Shown here: in pieces, positions 32,444 through 42,132 of the stretch
Layout: every line of letters begins with the position of its first letter
Numbering within the stretch: the stretch's first letter is position 1
Assembly: GCF_013284055.1 (NCBI RefSeq)
Contig: NZ_CP054143.1
Location: 1,302,001-1,366,000, forward strand
Direction: 5' to 3'
Origin: Deefgea piscis
GTDB lineage: Bacteria; Pseudomonadota; Gammaproteobacteria; Burkholderiales; Chitinibacteraceae
DNA: 64,000 bases
Program-made: the position numbers and the translations under genes
Notes under the pieces: model-generated
Told to the model about the DNA's origin: nothing
What the model saw: only the letters and a program-made list of their open reading frames with translations
Database searches by the model: none

Positions 32444-34080
32444 TAACTGACGCGATAGCGCGCAATTTGATTACTCAGCGTATCGGCCATGGTGTCGAGT
32501 GTCTGAGCCGTTCCCGCAACGTGGGCGGTACTTTGGGTGTTTTCATCAATCATTTGGACGATAGATTCCACGCGATTGGCGAGCATTTGGCTGGCCGATG
32601 ATTGTTCGGCCAGCGCAATATTCACTTCTTCAATCACTTGCGCCACCGATTGCGCGCTGCCACTAATGCTGCTCATGGCTTGGCCGGCATTGTGAGCCAC
32701 TTGCATTCCGGTTTCCACGCTGCTGACCGACGTTCGCATTTGTTCGGCCATATTTTTTGCACCATGTTGAATCGTGCTAATCATGGCCGAAATTTCTTGT
32801 GCTGAACGGCCGGTTTTCTCGGCTAATTTACGCACTTCATCGGCAACCACGGCAAAGCCACGGCCTTGCTCGCCGGCACGCGCCGCTTCGATGGCCGCAT
32901 TGAGCGCAAGTAGATTAGTTTGGTCGGCGACATCTTTAATCACCATGGTAATGCCAGAAATTCGATCTGATGATGCGTCGAGCTCTTCGGCGGTGAGTGC
33001 GGCTTGGCGAATCGAATCGGCAATGCGGCTAATATCGGCCACCATCGTACTAATGTGCTCGACGCCATGGCTGGCCGCTTGCCCTGATTGCTGTGACATT
33101 TGCCGTGCGTCGCCGGATAAATTGGCGATATGGCTAATGCTGGTTGAGATTTGTTCTAGCGTCGCGGCCATTGAAATACTTTGATCGGATTGTATTTCAG
33201 AGCTGTTTTTAACTTGTGCGGAGGTGCTTGATAATTGTTGCGCAGAACTTTTCAGTTGCGATGATTGCTGTTGTAACTCACCCAAAGTGGCGGCTAGCGC
33301 GCCGAGTAAACGATTAATGGCCTGCGCCATATCGGCGAGCTCGGTGCCGCCATCGAGCGGTAGGCGGCGAGTCAGGTCACTCTGTTGATCAATTTGCATG
33401 ATTTCATGCTGCATAAAATGCAGCGGCCGAATAATCGAGCGGCTGATCAATATCGCGGCGGCAATACCAGCCAGTAGGGCGATCACGCCCATCAGTAAGA
33501 GAGAGTTACGACTTTGATCCGCTTGTTCGGTGATTTTAGATTGCGCGGCCAACATGGCTTGATGCGACACATCGTAGCTTTGTTTTACAGTGTCACTCAG
33601 ATCGCGAATCGGCTGTTTATAGGGCTCAAGTGCCAAATTGGCTTGTTGCGGCGTGGTGATTTGGCCTGAAGCAATTTGGCTATATACGGTGTTGAGTGCG
33701 TCTTGATAGCCTTTCACTTGCATCGGCATTTGAGCGGCACTGCTTTTGAGTTCCGGCGAGAGTGGTAATGCGCTGAAAGCACTAATCGCCGTGTTGAGTT
33801 CGGTCAGTTGTGTATCCCATTCGGCTTTCAGTTTTTTTACGGCATCAGGGTTTTGCACATCCACGGCAAAAAATAAGTCTTTTTCTCTTTGGCGGGTTCG
33901 GGTGACGAGATAGCGAATTTCTTGTGCTTGATCGCCAACGGCTACGTCCGACTGCAAAATTTGCGCGCTAGACTGCTGTAAATTGCGAATATTTAATACG
34001 CTGATGGCGATAATGGCGAGTAAGAGTGCGAGCAACAAACCAAAGCCCAGCATGAGTCGAGTAGAAATTTTAGCAAACAT
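32443..34080 (-). CDS. methyl-accepting chemotaxis protein
   Basis: Inner-membrane chemoreceptor of 545 residues: TM1 at about 11-30, a periplasmic four-helix-bundle type sensor (31-190) with the [14 protein letters not shown] segment, TM2 at 193-213, HAMP (214-268) and a long signalling domain whose tip reads [20 protein letters not shown]. No C-terminal NWETF pentapeptide. The ligand is not predictable. The ATG at 34080 has GGAG eight bases upstream and sits just before TM1; the open frame begins at 34179. Confidence 0.93.
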   Translation of the reverse strand: MFAKISTRLMLGFGLLLALLLAIIAISVLNIRNLQQSSAQILQSDVAVGDQAQEIRYLVTRTRQREKDLFFAVDVQNPDAVKKLKAEWDTQLTELNTAISAFSALPLSPELKSSAAQMPMQVKGYQDALNTVYSQIASGQITTPQQANLALEPYKQPIRDLSDTVKQSYDVSHQAMLAAQSKITEQADQSRNSLLLMGVIALLAGIAAAILISRSIIRPLHFMQHEIMQIDQQSDLTRRLPLDGGTELADMAQAINRLLGALAATLGELQQQSSQLKSSAQQLSSTSAQVKNSSEIQSDQSISMAATLEQISTSISHIANLSGDARQMSQQSGQAASHGVEHISTMVADISRIADSIRQAALTAEELDASSDRISGITMVIKDVADQTNLLALNAAIEAARAGEQGRGFAVVADEVRKLAEKTGRSAQEISAMISTIQHGAKNMAEQMRTSVSSVETGMQVAHNAGQAMSSISGSAQSVAQVIEEVNIALAEQSSASQMLANRVESIVQMIDENTQSTAHVAGTAQTLDTMADTLSNQIARYRVS

Positions 34081-34261
34081 GGTCAAAGCTCCGGGCGAAT
34101 ACTGCGTCAATTTTTCGTGGTGTACGGTAGGAATTGAAAGTGGATTCATTGAGATCAATACGCTGGTAATGACAAGCACTGCTGCCTTGTTGTAATCGCC
34201 GTGGTTGACAATGTTATTGTTTTAAAAGGTATCGGCATTTATTTCGCTTTCTAAAGTGCAA

Positions 34262-34278
34262 GTATGAACAGACCTTAG
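34262..34278 (-). repeat. CTGTTGACGTT short dispersed motif, diverged copy C
   Basis: Minus strand CTAAGGTCTGTTCATAC, eight bases past the YkgJ-type gene. The CTAAGGTCTGTT half is kept, the rest differs. Confidence 0.35.
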
Positions 34279-34285
34279 TTTTTGA

Positions 34286-34639
34286 TTAAACCAAGACTTG
34301 TCGGGTGCTGGCCATATAGTGATGAATTTGTTGCTCAATTTGCGGGGCTATCATGAATTCAGGGCGACGGCCATGCGGGCAGGGCAAGGCGGGCGTCGTG
34401 CCAAATAAACGACAAATCAGCGGGCGCTCCAGATAAACCGTGCAGCCTTTTTCCGCCAGATGCGGGCAAGATAATTCGGCCAATGCCGTCTCGTGTTCAG
34501 CCGCTGTTTTACGCGGTAGGCGAGACATTTCTTCGGGTGAGGTGGTTACAGGACCACAACAATCATGGCAACCGACAATACATTCAAAGCTGGGAATCCG
34601 TTGGCGTAAAAAGCGAATCGTTTGGCTGTTTGGAGTCAT
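34286..34639 (-). CDS. YkgJ-family cysteine cluster protein
   Basis: 117 residues with the zinc/iron-chelating cysteine-cluster pattern: CIVGCHDCCGP near residue 20, then LSCPHLAEKGCTVYLERPLICRLFG with further Cys. This family (CxxCxxCC type) is widespread with unknown role; a metal site is likely. A TTG at 34654 opens the frame, but the ATG at 34639 is preferred. No strong ribosome site is seen for either. Confidence 0.85.
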   Translation of the reverse strand: MTPNSQTIRFLRQRIPSFECIVGCHDCCGPVTTSPEEMSRLPRKTAAEHETALAELSCPHLAEKGCTVYLERPLICRLFGTTPALPCPHGRRPEFMIAPQIEQQIHHYMASTRQVLV

Positions 34640-34976
34640 TTTTGTGTGAGCCAATGAAAAAAGATCGCCAGTTTACGCCGAGATCATAAAGACGGTTTTA
34701 GTCATGGTATGAACGGTGGCTTATGACGATGTCATTCCGATGGAAGGTCGTTTTTGCTGCATGACCAATAAGATTTGCTGGCTTTGGGGTTGATTCTGCG
34801 TTGCAAAGTGCTGATTTAACATGACTCAGGGGCGTGCTTCGTGCCTTGCTTCTGGCCAAAAATCGCCCCAAGGCGGTTGATACCGCCAACGTCAACAGAC
34901 CTTAGGCTAGATTTGATTCCTGCGAATCGCTCTGTGAATGTGCGAGAATGGCAGCACTGATTTAAGGCTAAAAAAT
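34640..34976. other. intergenic region before rlmF
   Basis: About 335 bases between divergent genes. It holds a small hairpin GGCGGTTGATACCGCC at 34873-34888 running straight into a copy of the CTGTTGACGTT motif. A 65-codon minus-strand frame here has no family resemblance and is not called. Confidence 0.5.
34885..34905 (-). repeat. CTGTTGACGTT short dispersed motif, copy D
   Basis: Minus strand CTAAGGTCTGTTGACGTTGG followed by C: the fullest copy, touching the hairpin at 34873-34888 and about 70 bases upstream of rlmF. Confidence 0.45.
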
Positions 34977-35975
34977 ATGCAAGCAAAACCGCGTTCTAAA
35001 ACTTCTCGCCCTGCCGCGCCCAGCGTGACTAAAGCGCCAGCACAATTGCACCCGCGCAATCCACATCGTGGTCGCTATGATTTTCCGAGCTTGATTGCGG
35101 CTTGCCCAGCACTGGCACCCTTTGTTGCAGTGAATCCGTATGGTGATGAGTCGATTGATTTTGCCAATCCTGCGGCAGTGAAAATGCTCAATCGCGCCTT
35201 ATTGGCGGCATTTTACGGCGTACAAAATTGGGATGTGCCAGCAGGTTATTTGTGCCCCCCGATTCCAGGGCGCGCCGATTATATTCACAATTTGGCGGAT
35301 TTATTGATTGATAGCCATCGTGGCAAAATGCCGGCCGTTGTTCGCGTGCTGGATATTGGTTGCGGTGCAAATTGCGTTTATCCCTTGATTGCGGCTAGTG
35401 AATACGGCTGGGAATGCGTTGGCTCAGAAGTCGATGAAGTGGCGCTGGCCAATGCGCAGCAGATTGCGGCGGCCAATCCACAATTGAATATTCAATTACG
35501 CCAGCAAAAAATCCCCGGGGCGATGTTTTTAGGCATTATTCAAGACGATGAGTTTTTTGATTTAACCTTATGCAATCCGCCATTTCATGCTTCTTTGGCT
35601 GAGGCCAGTGCTGGCTCGCAGCGTAAATGGAAAAACCTCGGTAAAGCGCCGCGTACCAGTAAGGCCGCTAGCGCAGCAGAGGCAAAACCGCTGCTCAATT
35701 TTGGTGGTCAAGGCGGCGAGCTGTGGTGTGAGGGGGGCGAAGAAGCCTTTATTCAGCGCATGATTTCAGAAAGTCGGCAAATTGCTCAGCGTTGCTTGTG
35801 GTTTACCAGCTTGGTGTCTAAAGCCAGTAGCTTGCCGTTGTTGTATCGCACTTTAGAAAAAGCCGGTGCATATGATGTGCGAACGATTGAAATGAGCCAA
35901 GGGCAAAAGCAAAGCCGCTTTATTGCTTGGACATTTATACCGCCAGCGTCGCATGAGCGTTTTGTGTCTGCTTAA
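34977..35975 (+). CDS. rlmF: 23S rRNA (adenine-1618-N6)-methyltransferase
   Basis: SAM-dependent methyltransferase acting on A1618 of 23S rRNA. The 332 residues show [17 protein letters not shown], the SAM motif [15 protein letters not shown] and the catalytic LCNPPFHAS typical of N6-adenine methyltransferases. The N-terminal 20 residues are basic and Ser/Ala-rich. Start at the ATG at 34977, preceded by AAGG; the open frame begins at 34938 without a ribosome site. Confidence 0.95.
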   Translation: MQAKPRSKTSRPAAPSVTKAPAQLHPRNPHRGRYDFPSLIAACPALAPFVAVNPYGDESIDFANPAAVKMLNRALLAAFYGVQNWDVPAGYLCPPIPGRADYIHNLADLLIDSHRGKMPAVVRVLDIGCGANCVYPLIAASEYGWECVGSEVDEVALANAQQIAAANPQLNIQLRQQKIPGAMFLGIIQDDEFFDLTLCNPPFHASLAEASAGSQRKWKNLGKAPRTSKAASAAEAKPLLNFGGQGGELWCEGGEEAFIQRMISESRQIAQRCLWFTSLVSKASSLPLLYRTLEKAGAYDVRTIEMSQGQKQSRFIAWTFIPPASHERFVSA

Positions 35976-36031
35976 CGCGATCTTGGTGATCTCAGCCCAG
36001 CGATAGGCTTGGGTGTTGTTTATTGTTACCT

Positions 36032-36084
36032 ATGGGTATATTGCTGCGGCTCTTTTTTATTAAAGGGCGCATCAATATACCCAT
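36032..36084. repeat. GTAT/ATAC palindromic repeat, copy 3 (best preserved)
   Basis: 53-base palindrome. Left arm ATGGGTATATTGCTGCGGC pairs with the right arm, whose complement reads ATGGGTATATTGATGCGCC; only three positions differ over 19. The loop is AT-rich. It lies between rlmF and the DUF2946-like gene. Confidence 0.85.
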
Positions 36085-36100
36085 TGTCTATTATGACAAT
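36083..36100. promoter_or_regulatory. possible operator, inverted repeat
   Basis: ATTGTC-TATTAT-GACAAT, a six-base inverted repeat with a six-base spacer, about 70 bases upstream of the DUF2946-like gene and abutting palindromic repeat copy 3. The regulator is unknown; it does not match a Fur box. Confidence 0.3.
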
Positions 36101-36169
36101 TGAAAATAGCGCTTGTGCCGATTTACCGTGCTTCGTAGAATCCGGCGGCCTTTTATTCTCAAGTTCTCA

Positions 36170-36544
36170 ATGCTGGCTTCGCGTGGGTTTCGATTAAGCG
36201 GTTTGACGTTAGCGCTGTTTGCAGTGCTGGCGATGCTGCTGATGAGTATGGTGCATCGCCCGCCGATGCAGGATTTCGCACGCCCAGCGTTGTGTAGTAG
36301 CGTATTTAAAACGAGCGACCTACCTGTTGATTCTGCGCCTGCGGCACCAGTCAGCAATATTTGTAAAATATGCTTATTGGCCGCCAGCGCCAATGCCGCT
36401 TGCCCACCAAAAGTGGCGATTTTACTGCCATTTGTCGCGTTTTTTGTTGCTACTCTGCCGCGTGTTTTAGCGGTTATACACGTCGTTTCAGTTGATTTTT
36501 TACGCCCGCCAAGTCACGCCCCGCCGTCTGTTCTCTCGATTTAA
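36170..36544 (+). CDS. DUF2946-like small membrane protein
   Basis: 124 residues with a membrane helix near the N-terminus (LTLALFAVLAMLLMSMVH), a Cys-rich centre (SNICKICLLAASANAACPP) and a second hydrophobic stretch (ILLPFVAFFVATLPRVLAV). The CxxC pattern after the first helix is what DUF2946 proteins show; these are usually found next to copper or TonB/PepSY genes, as here. The start is uncertain: the ATG at 36170 fits the membrane topology but lacks a clear ribosome site. Confidence 0.55.
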   Translation: MLASRGFRLSGLTLALFAVLAMLLMSMVHRPPMQDFARPALCSSVFKTSDLPVDSAPAAPVSNICKICLLAASANAACPPKVAILLPFVAFFVATLPRVLAVIHVVSVDFLRPPSHAPPSVLSI

Positions 36545-36581
36545 AAACACATTAGATTGATTTTAAATTTAGGCCGCTAGC

Positions 36582-36622
36582 GCGGTTGATTGGCCGTGCT
36601 CGCTGCACGTCCAATCAACCGC
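36582..36622 (+). promoter_or_regulatory. long hairpin in the leader of the PepSY gene
   Basis: GCGGTTGATTGGCCGTG and CACGTCCAATCAACCGC form 17-base arms with one mismatch around a seven-base loop (CTCGCTG). The hairpin ends about nine bases before the ribosome site GGAG and 20 before the ATG. No T run follows, so it is not a classical terminator; a translational or mRNA-stability element is possible. Confidence 0.55.
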
Positions 36623-36641
36623 TCGCGGTCGGAGACTTGGT

Positions 36642-37979
36642 ATGTCGAAAACAAAACCCTCACATTTTTATGCGGTAGTTTGGCGCTGGCATTTTTACGC
36701 CGGTTTATTGGTGATTCCGGTACTCATGCTGCTGGCCGTGACTGGCGCAATTTATCTGTTTAAACCGCAGCTTGATCCATTGTTATATCCGCAATTATTA
36801 CTGGTTAGCCCAGCCAAACAAGCGGTGACGGCCGATGCCATGGTGGTGACGCTCAAGCACAACTATCCGGCGATGCAGGTAACGAAATACACCCCGGCGG
36901 AACAAATCGACCGCAGCGCGCAATTTAAAATTCAATTAGCCGACGGCGCTGAGCGCTTGGTATTTATTGACCCGTATCGCAATCAAATTTTAGGCGAACA
37001 AGACTTTGCTTGGACGTTACAAGGTATTGCGCTGCGTTTGCATGGTGAATTATTGCTGGGGCCGTGGGGCGATGCGCTGATTGAGTTGGCCGCCAGTTGG
37101 AGTATTTTGCTGGTGCTGTCGGGCTTGTATTTATGGTGGCCGAGCAAGTCGGGGGTGTGGGGGACTTTGTTACCGCGCCTTGGCGCTGGCAAGCGAGTTG
37201 TTTGGCGCGATTTACATGCGGTCGGCGGATTTTGGTGTTCGGGCATACTGCTGTTTTTGCTGGTTACGGGTTTGCCGTGGACTGGGATTTGGGGTGAAAA
37301 ATTTGCCGAAGTTTGGCAGCGCTATCCGAGTGCCTTGTGGGCGCAATTGCCCGAGTCGACACCGCTCACTCGCAGTTTAAATTCAACGTTGGATAAAGCC
37401 GTCCCATGGGCGGTAGAGGCCACGCCCTTGCCACACAGTGAGCACGCCGTGCATCAGTCGCAGCCACTGGCGGCGACGGCTTTGAGCTTAACGCAAATCC
37501 AAGGCCTTGCCCGCAAGCTCAACATGCAGCCGGGTTTATCGATCAGCCCGCCTAAAGATGCCAAGGGCGTTTATACGCTGTCATTAGCTGTGGATGATCC
37601 GGTGCAGCAAAGAACGCTGCATTTAGATCAATACAGCGGCAAAGTGTTGGCGGACATTCGATTTGCTGAATATGGCTGGGTACCCAAAGCGGTTGAATAT
37701 GGCATTGCGATTCATGAAGGCAAGTATTTTGGCCTACCAAATCAATTATTAATGCTATTGGCGTGCGTATTACTTATTTTGATCTCAATTAGTGGCGTGG
37801 TGATGTGGTTAAAGCGTCGCCCTGTTGGTCAATTAGCTGCGCCCAAAACCCTGCAGAGCCTACTACACTGGAAAACTGGCAGTTTGATCTTGCTGGTGTT
37901 GGCGTTGTTATTGCCAATGGTATTTATCAGTGTTTTGCTGGTATTTACACTGGATTTTTTGCTGCTGCGCCGAGCGTAA
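36642..37979 (+). CDS. PepSY-associated transmembrane protein
   Basis: 445-residue inner-membrane protein of the PepSY-TM family, often linked to siderophore or metal uptake. Start MSKTKPSHFYAVVWRWHFYAG, with TM1 WHFYAGLLVIPVLMLLAVTG, a PepSY domain, TM2 SWSILLVLSGLYLWW, then VWRDLHAVGGFW and TM3, a second PepSY-type segment (DDPVQQRTLHLDQYSGKVL), and C-terminal helices. The conserved HFYAG, DLHAVGG and HEGKYFGL patterns with their His suggest heme or metal binding, as inferred for the family. GGAG precedes the ATG. Preceded by the DUF2946-like gene. Confidence 0.88.
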   Translation: MSKTKPSHFYAVVWRWHFYAGLLVIPVLMLLAVTGAIYLFKPQLDPLLYPQLLLVSPAKQAVTADAMVVTLKHNYPAMQVTKYTPAEQIDRSAQFKIQLADGAERLVFIDPYRNQILGEQDFAWTLQGIALRLHGELLLGPWGDALIELAASWSILLVLSGLYLWWPSKSGVWGTLLPRLGAGKRVVWRDLHAVGGFWCSGILLFLLVTGLPWTGIWGEKFAEVWQRYPSALWAQLPESTPLTRSLNSTLDKAVPWAVEATPLPHSEHAVHQSQPLAATALSLTQIQGLARKLNMQPGLSISPPKDAKGVYTLSLAVDDPVQQRTLHLDQYSGKVLADIRFAEYGWVPKAVEYGIAIHEGKYFGLPNQLLMLLACVLLILISISGVVMWLKRRPVGQLAAPKTLQSLLHWKTGSLILLVLALLLPMVFISVLLVFTLDFLLLRRA

Positions 37980-38114
37980 AAAATACCAAACTAGGCTATT
38001 TCATTGGTTTGCGCATGGCTTTGTCTTAATTGATTGAAAGTACTGTGCAATAATCAATGACGTAAATTCTTTGTTTTGTTGAAATTTAATTTTAATTTTC
38101 TGAAAGGAATTGAG

Positions 38115-38618
38115 ATGAGTTCATTAGTGGTCGTGGGTTATGACAATATGTATAAAGCCGAAGAAGTTCGTTTGGCTTTGCGTAAATTACAAACTGAATA
38201 TCTGATTGATTTAGAAGATGCCGTCGTCGCCACCAAAGATGCCGCAGGCAAAGTCAAATTGCATCAAGCGCTGAATCTGACCGCCACAGGCGCAGTCAGC
38301 GGTGGTTTTTGGGGCGCATTGATTGGCATGATTTTTTTAATGCCGATCGTTGGTATGGCGATTGGTGCATCAACCGGCGCTTTGTCGGGTGCTTTAACTG
38401 ATTTGGGGATTGACGATCAGTTTATGAAAGATCTGGCGGCCAATATGAAACCAGAAAGCTCAACGCTGTTTGTTTTGGTGCGCAGCATGACGCCAGATAA
38501 AGTGCTCGAGCAACTGCGCGGCACCGGCGGGACTCTGATTCAAACTTCCTTATCGCATGAAGATGAAACCAAACTCCAAGCGGCACTTAGCGCTGCTAAA
38601 GTTGATCAAAGCGCCTAA
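38115..38618 (+). CDS. DUF1269 family membrane protein
   Basis: 167 residues with the DUF1269 features: start MSSLVVVGYDNMYKAEEVRL, then DLEDAVVATKDAAGKVKLHQ, and a glycine-rich membrane hairpin (GFWGALIGMIFLMPIVGMAI, GASTGALSGALTDLGIDD). The ATG at 38115 has AAAGGAATTGAG upstream; the frame opens at 38076. The function of the family is unknown. A terminator follows. Confidence 0.9.
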   Translation: MSSLVVVGYDNMYKAEEVRLALRKLQTEYLIDLEDAVVATKDAAGKVKLHQALNLTATGAVSGGFWGALIGMIFLMPIVGMAIGASTGALSGALTDLGIDDQFMKDLAANMKPESSTLFVLVRSMTPDKVLEQLRGTGGTLIQTSLSHEDETKLQAALSAAKVDQSA

Positions 38619-38639
38619 TTCGCGCATGATCAACCCAAG

Positions 38640-38664
38640 GCCGATGCGATGCATCGGCTTTTTT
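38640..38664 (+). terminator. terminator after the DUF1269 gene
   Basis: GCCGATGC, loop GAT, GCATCGGC, then six T. Perfect eight-base stem, 22 bases past the stop. Confidence 0.9.
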
Positions 38665-38733
38665 ATGCGCGCAATTTGTATGGCTCGCGGTGACGATGCT
38701 GGGCTGCATCGCGAACAATATTTTGGTATGAAA

Positions 38734-38754
38734 GCAAATATCAATAGACCTCAG
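38734..38754 (-). repeat. CTGTTGACGTT short dispersed motif, diverged copy E
   Basis: Minus strand CTGAGGTCTATTGATATTTG followed by C. It overlaps the last codons and stop of the second chemoreceptor gene, as copy B does with the first. Confidence 0.4.
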
Positions 38755-41140
38755 ACGCAGATCGCGCGAGACGTGGGGTTAAAGGATTGAGTTTAAAGAC
38801 GCCGACCAACTGCGCCAATTGATCGGCTTGTTCTTGTAATGAGGTTGCCGCCGCAGCGGCTTCTTCGACGAGAGCGGCATTTTGCTGAGTGACTTCATCC
38901 ATTTGGCCGACTGCTTGATTGACCTGACCGATGCCATCGCTTTGCTCTTTGGAGGCGATGGCAATGTCATGCATCAGGTGCGTTACGCGCTGAATACTTT
39001 GCTCGATTTCGGTCATGGTGCTGCCTGCGGAGCTGACGATTTGGCTACCACGTGCGACTTCATCAACACTGCCGTTAATGAGGACTTTGATTTCTTTGGC
39101 CGCAATCGCCGAGCGCTGTGCCAGATGACGCACCTCGGTGGCAACCACGGCAAAGCCACGCCCTTGCTCGCCAGCTCGGGCGGCTTCTACTGCGGCGTTG
39201 AGTGCCAAAATATTGGTTTGAAACGCAATGCCATCAATTACGCTAATAATGTCGACAATTTTGCCCGATGATGCATTGATCGACGCCATGCTAGTGACGA
39301 TCGATTGCACTAAGCCGCTGCCAGTTTTGGCAATCTGTTCCGCATTTTGTGCCAATTGCCTTGCGGTGATCGCATTGTCGGCATTTTGTTTTACCGTGCT
39401 GGCCAGCTCTTCACTACTGGACGCGGTTTCTTCTAGGCTGGCTGCTTGTGCTTCGGTACGGCGTGATAAGTCTTGATTTCCTTGCGCGATTTCGGTGGCA
39501 GCAACATGAATCGTGCTGCCTGCGCGTTGAATTTCTCCGACCAATTGCTGCAATTTATATACGGTGGCATTAATGCCTTCTTTGGTTTCACCGAGTAAGC
39601 CTGGGTAGTCTCTACGAATCGTTTGGCTTAAATCGCCTTGCGCCAAGGCGCTGGCAACTTGCATCACATCGCGCAAACCCATCTCGGTGACCTCAGACAA
39701 TCGATTGAGCAAATGGGCGATGCGGGCGCTAAAGCCGGTTTTATCTTTAACATCGAGCCGTAAACTAAAATTGCCATGCTCGGCCGCCGCAGTCACCATG
39801 CTTTCAATTTCAGCAACGATACTACTCAGCGCAAACACCGTGTGATTCACGCCATCTTTGGCTTTGCCAAATAAGCCCGGATATTCTTTTTGTATCGTTT
39901 GACTTAAATCGCCCACCGACAGCGCATTGGCGACGCGCAAAATATCGTTAAATCCAATATCGCAGGTATTAATCAAGCGATTAAGGTCGTCAATCATGGC
40001 TTTAAATTTAAATTGATAACGCTGGGCATCGCCACGCACGCTAAAGTCACCGGCGGCGCTGGCTTCGGCCAAGGTGTTAATTTCATTGCTGATATTGAGT
40101 AAAGCCTGTTTGACTTGATCGATGGCTTGGGTAATTTGCGCTTGATCGCCATTTAACCGCGGCATCGCCACTTCAAAATTGCCTTGGGCATATTGCGCAA
40201 TCACTTGTACGGTTTGCTCAGTGACCAAAATATGCGATTGCACCAGTTGATTGGTTTCTGCTGCCATCTCGCCAAATGTACCGGGAAAAGCGGCCGGATC
40301 CATACGATGGCTAGTCCAGCCCGCGCGGTGTTGTTTGGCCATTTCAGTTTGGGAATGAACAAAACCTTGAATCGTTAACTGCATATTTTGCATTGATTGC
40401 AGCAAGCGTCCGGTCTCGTCTTGTGAATGAATCTCAATGGTATTCTCTAGCCGCCCTTGAGCGATATTTTCGGCAATCCCTACCGCACGAGAAAGCGGGA
40501 TTGAAATCGCCCGAATCAGTAAAAAGCACGATAAAGCGGCCAGGCATAAGCCAAATAAAATTAATCCGATCGTGAGTATTTTCACCTGCTGGTAATTGGT
40601 TTGCGCTTGCAAGTATTCGGCCTTGGCAACGTCAAGTTGCAGATTCATTAAGTCGCCAATGATTTCGCCAACTGGATCAATCGCTGGATATAAAATGCCG
40701 ATCTGCTGGGTGAGTTGGCCTTGGATAGGGCCTTGTTGCTGGGCTAAAAACTGCTTTAACAGCATAATTTTTTGATTGGCTACAGCAAAGCGTTGTTCGG
40801 CCGTTTGCGCTAAACGCGATTCGTCGGCGGTGAGGGTAGTTGCCTTATAAGCCTGCCATTGTTGAGCAATTATTTGCTGCGCAGCTGCCACTTGTTGAGT
40901 GGTGTTTTCTGCGTTGAGTAGCCCAACTTGCGCTTTATTGGCAGCATCAATGATATTAACGGCGTAGGCGTCGGCAATGATTTTGAGCTGTTTGAGTGGT
41001 ACTACCCGGTCTTCATAGACGGTTTTAAGTGATTGATTGACCTGTTGCAGGTTGTACAAACCCATGCCGCCTAAGGTCATGAGTATTAAAGACAAAAATA
41101 AAACGGTATAAATTAACCGTTGTTGGATTGAAATTTGCAT
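38741..41140 (-). CDS. methyl-accepting chemotaxis protein with a poly-HAMP array
   Basis: 799-residue chemoreceptor: TM1 at about 8-30, a four-helix-bundle type sensor domain (31-185), TM2 at 187-209 and a signalling domain with tip [20 protein letters not shown] (638-657). Between TM2 and the signalling domain lie not one but about six HAMP-like modules, centred near residues 230-255, 315-343, 360-390, 405-435, 450-482 and 497-527. The fourth and sixth are close copies ([20 protein letters not shown] and [20 protein letters not shown]). The segment [20 protein letters not shown] between the first two is typical of this receptor type. Ligand unknown. The terminal tail is long and lacks a methyltransferase-binding pentapeptide. 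Confidence 0.93.
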   Translation of the reverse strand: MQISIQQRLIYTVLFLSLILMTLGGMGLYNLQQVNQSLKTVYEDRVVPLKQLKIIADAYAVNIIDAANKAQVGLLNAENTTQQVAAAQQIIAQQWQAYKATTLTADESRLAQTAEQRFAVANQKIMLLKQFLAQQQGPIQGQLTQQIGILYPAIDPVGEIIGDLMNLQLDVAKAEYLQAQTNYQQVKILTIGLILFGLCLAALSCFLLIRAISIPLSRAVGIAENIAQGRLENTIEIHSQDETGRLLQSMQNMQLTIQGFVHSQTEMAKQHRAGWTSHRMDPAAFPGTFGEMAAETNQLVQSHILVTEQTVQVIAQYAQGNFEVAMPRLNGDQAQITQAIDQVKQALLNISNEINTLAEASAAGDFSVRGDAQRYQFKFKAMIDDLNRLINTCDIGFNDILRVANALSVGDLSQTIQKEYPGLFGKAKDGVNHTVFALSSIVAEIESMVTAAAEHGNFSLRLDVKDKTGFSARIAHLLNRLSEVTEMGLRDVMQVASALAQGDLSQTIRRDYPGLLGETKEGINATVYKLQQLVGEIQRAGSTIHVAATEIAQGNQDLSRRTEAQAASLEETASSSEELASTVKQNADNAITARQLAQNAEQIAKTGSGLVQSIVTSMASINASSGKIVDIISVIDGIAFQTNILALNAAVEAARAGEQGRGFAVVATEVRHLAQRSAIAAKEIKVLINGSVDEVARGSQIVSSAGSTMTEIEQSIQRVTHLMHDIAIASKEQSDGIGQVNQAVGQMDEVTQQNAALVEEAAAAATSLQEQADQLAQLVGVFKLNPLTPRLARSASEVY

Positions 41141-41334
41141 TGGTTTGCTCCACGACAGTGAATCGCAGCAAGGATGAGGTGGTATTACCGGTGAAGCCTA
41201 TGTGGTTATTCTTGGAAAGTTCTATTGAATGTCAAGACAATACGCATGAGCGGAGTGCTGTGCGTTTTTATAAGCTATTGATGATATTGATATTTTTAAC
41301 GCAAGTGCGTGTGAAGCGCGCAGATGGAGAATAA

Positions 41335-41700
41335 ATGGAGCAGATCAAGCAGGGTGATTCATTGCAGCAGCTGGCGGAACAAGTGAATCAATTTGCGCTT
41401 GAGCGCGATTGGCGACAGTTTCATAGCCCCAAAAATTTAACCATGGCACTGACAGTAGAAGCGGCTGAATTACTGGAGATATTTCAATGGATTGAGTCGA
41501 GCACAACCACGCCCTTAAGTGCTACGCAGCGTCAAGCGTGTGAACATGAAGTGGCGGATATTTTGTTGTATTTACTGCAATTTTGCCAAGTAACCCAAAT
41601 TGATTTAATTGCTGCTGCCCAAGCCAAATTGCAGCTCAATGCCGAAAAATACCCCGTCGCTTTAGCGAAGGGGCGCTCGGAGCGATCCGCTGATTTGTAA
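41335..41700 (+). CDS. MazG-like nucleotide pyrophosphohydrolase
   Basis: 121-residue all-alpha NTP pyrophosphatase of the MazG-like/dCTPase group, which hydrolyses non-canonical or surplus (d)NTPs. The metal-binding pattern is clear: LTVEAAELLEIFQW (ExxE) and CEHEVADILLYLLQFC (ExxD). FHSPKNLTMAL just before is characteristic. GGAG lies five bases upstream of the ATG. It converges with the hypothetical gene at 41703, the stop codons being only two bases apart. Confidence 0.92.
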   Translation: MEQIKQGDSLQQLAEQVNQFALERDWRQFHSPKNLTMALTVEAAELLEIFQWIESSTTTPLSATQRQACEHEVADILLYLLQFCQVTQIDLIAAAQAKLQLNAEKYPVALAKGRSERSADL

Positions 41701-41702
41701 AT

Positions 41703-42116
41703 TTAACTGTGAAAATCGTCGCTCACGCTGTGCACGGGGAGCTCGCTCCAGCGTTGCAATTGCCGTGGTTCGGCAATTTTTAGCGTGGTTTGTGCGGTTA
41801 GCCAGTCGGTCAGACCTTCGCGCATAAAGTTGAGTTCTTCAATACTAAAGCCATACAAATCGCGCAATAGTGCGCCATGTTCAATATTGATTTCGCCGTC
41901 AAAAATGGTCGCGGTGGCGAGGTAATATTCATCGTGGATGAGGGCTACCCAATACACTCGATCTTGCGCTTCAAGTAGCGCCAAAGTGCCTTTGGGCATG
42001 GCGGCGAGCTCTTGCGCTGCCAATTGGCCAACGGCGTGCAGCCATTGCCAGCTTTGCTCAGTTAAATCATCCACGCCATACGCGGGAATGTCGGTATTGA
42101 TGTTGGGTGTGAGCAC
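41703..42116 (-). CDS. conserved-looking hypothetical protein
   Basis: 137 residues, not assigned to a family. It starts at a GTG (MLTPNINTDIPAYGVDDLTE) with GGAA six bases upstream, is acidic, and has no signal peptide or membrane helix. Its middle, YWVALIHDEYYLATATIFDG, looks like a beta-rich core, and the C-terminal half is helical. Codon use matches the neighbours, which supports a real gene. A palindromic repeat sits just upstream of its start. Confidence 0.65.
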   Translation of the reverse strand: MLTPNINTDIPAYGVDDLTEQSWQWLHAVGQLAAQELAAMPKGTLALLEAQDRVYWVALIHDEYYLATATIFDGEINIEHGALLRDLYGFSIEELNFMREGLTDWLTAQTTLKIAEPRQLQRWSELPVHSVSDDFHS

Positions 42117-42132
42117 GATAATTCCATTTCTT

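Noticed and set aside
34698-34895. 65-codon minus-strand frame before rlmF
   Set aside because: No ribosome site or family resemblance, and its 5' half overlaps a hairpin and a dispersed motif.
41128-41334. 68-codon plus-strand frame ending right before the MazG-like gene
   Set aside because: It overlaps the chemoreceptor start region and has no ribosome site or sensible composition.
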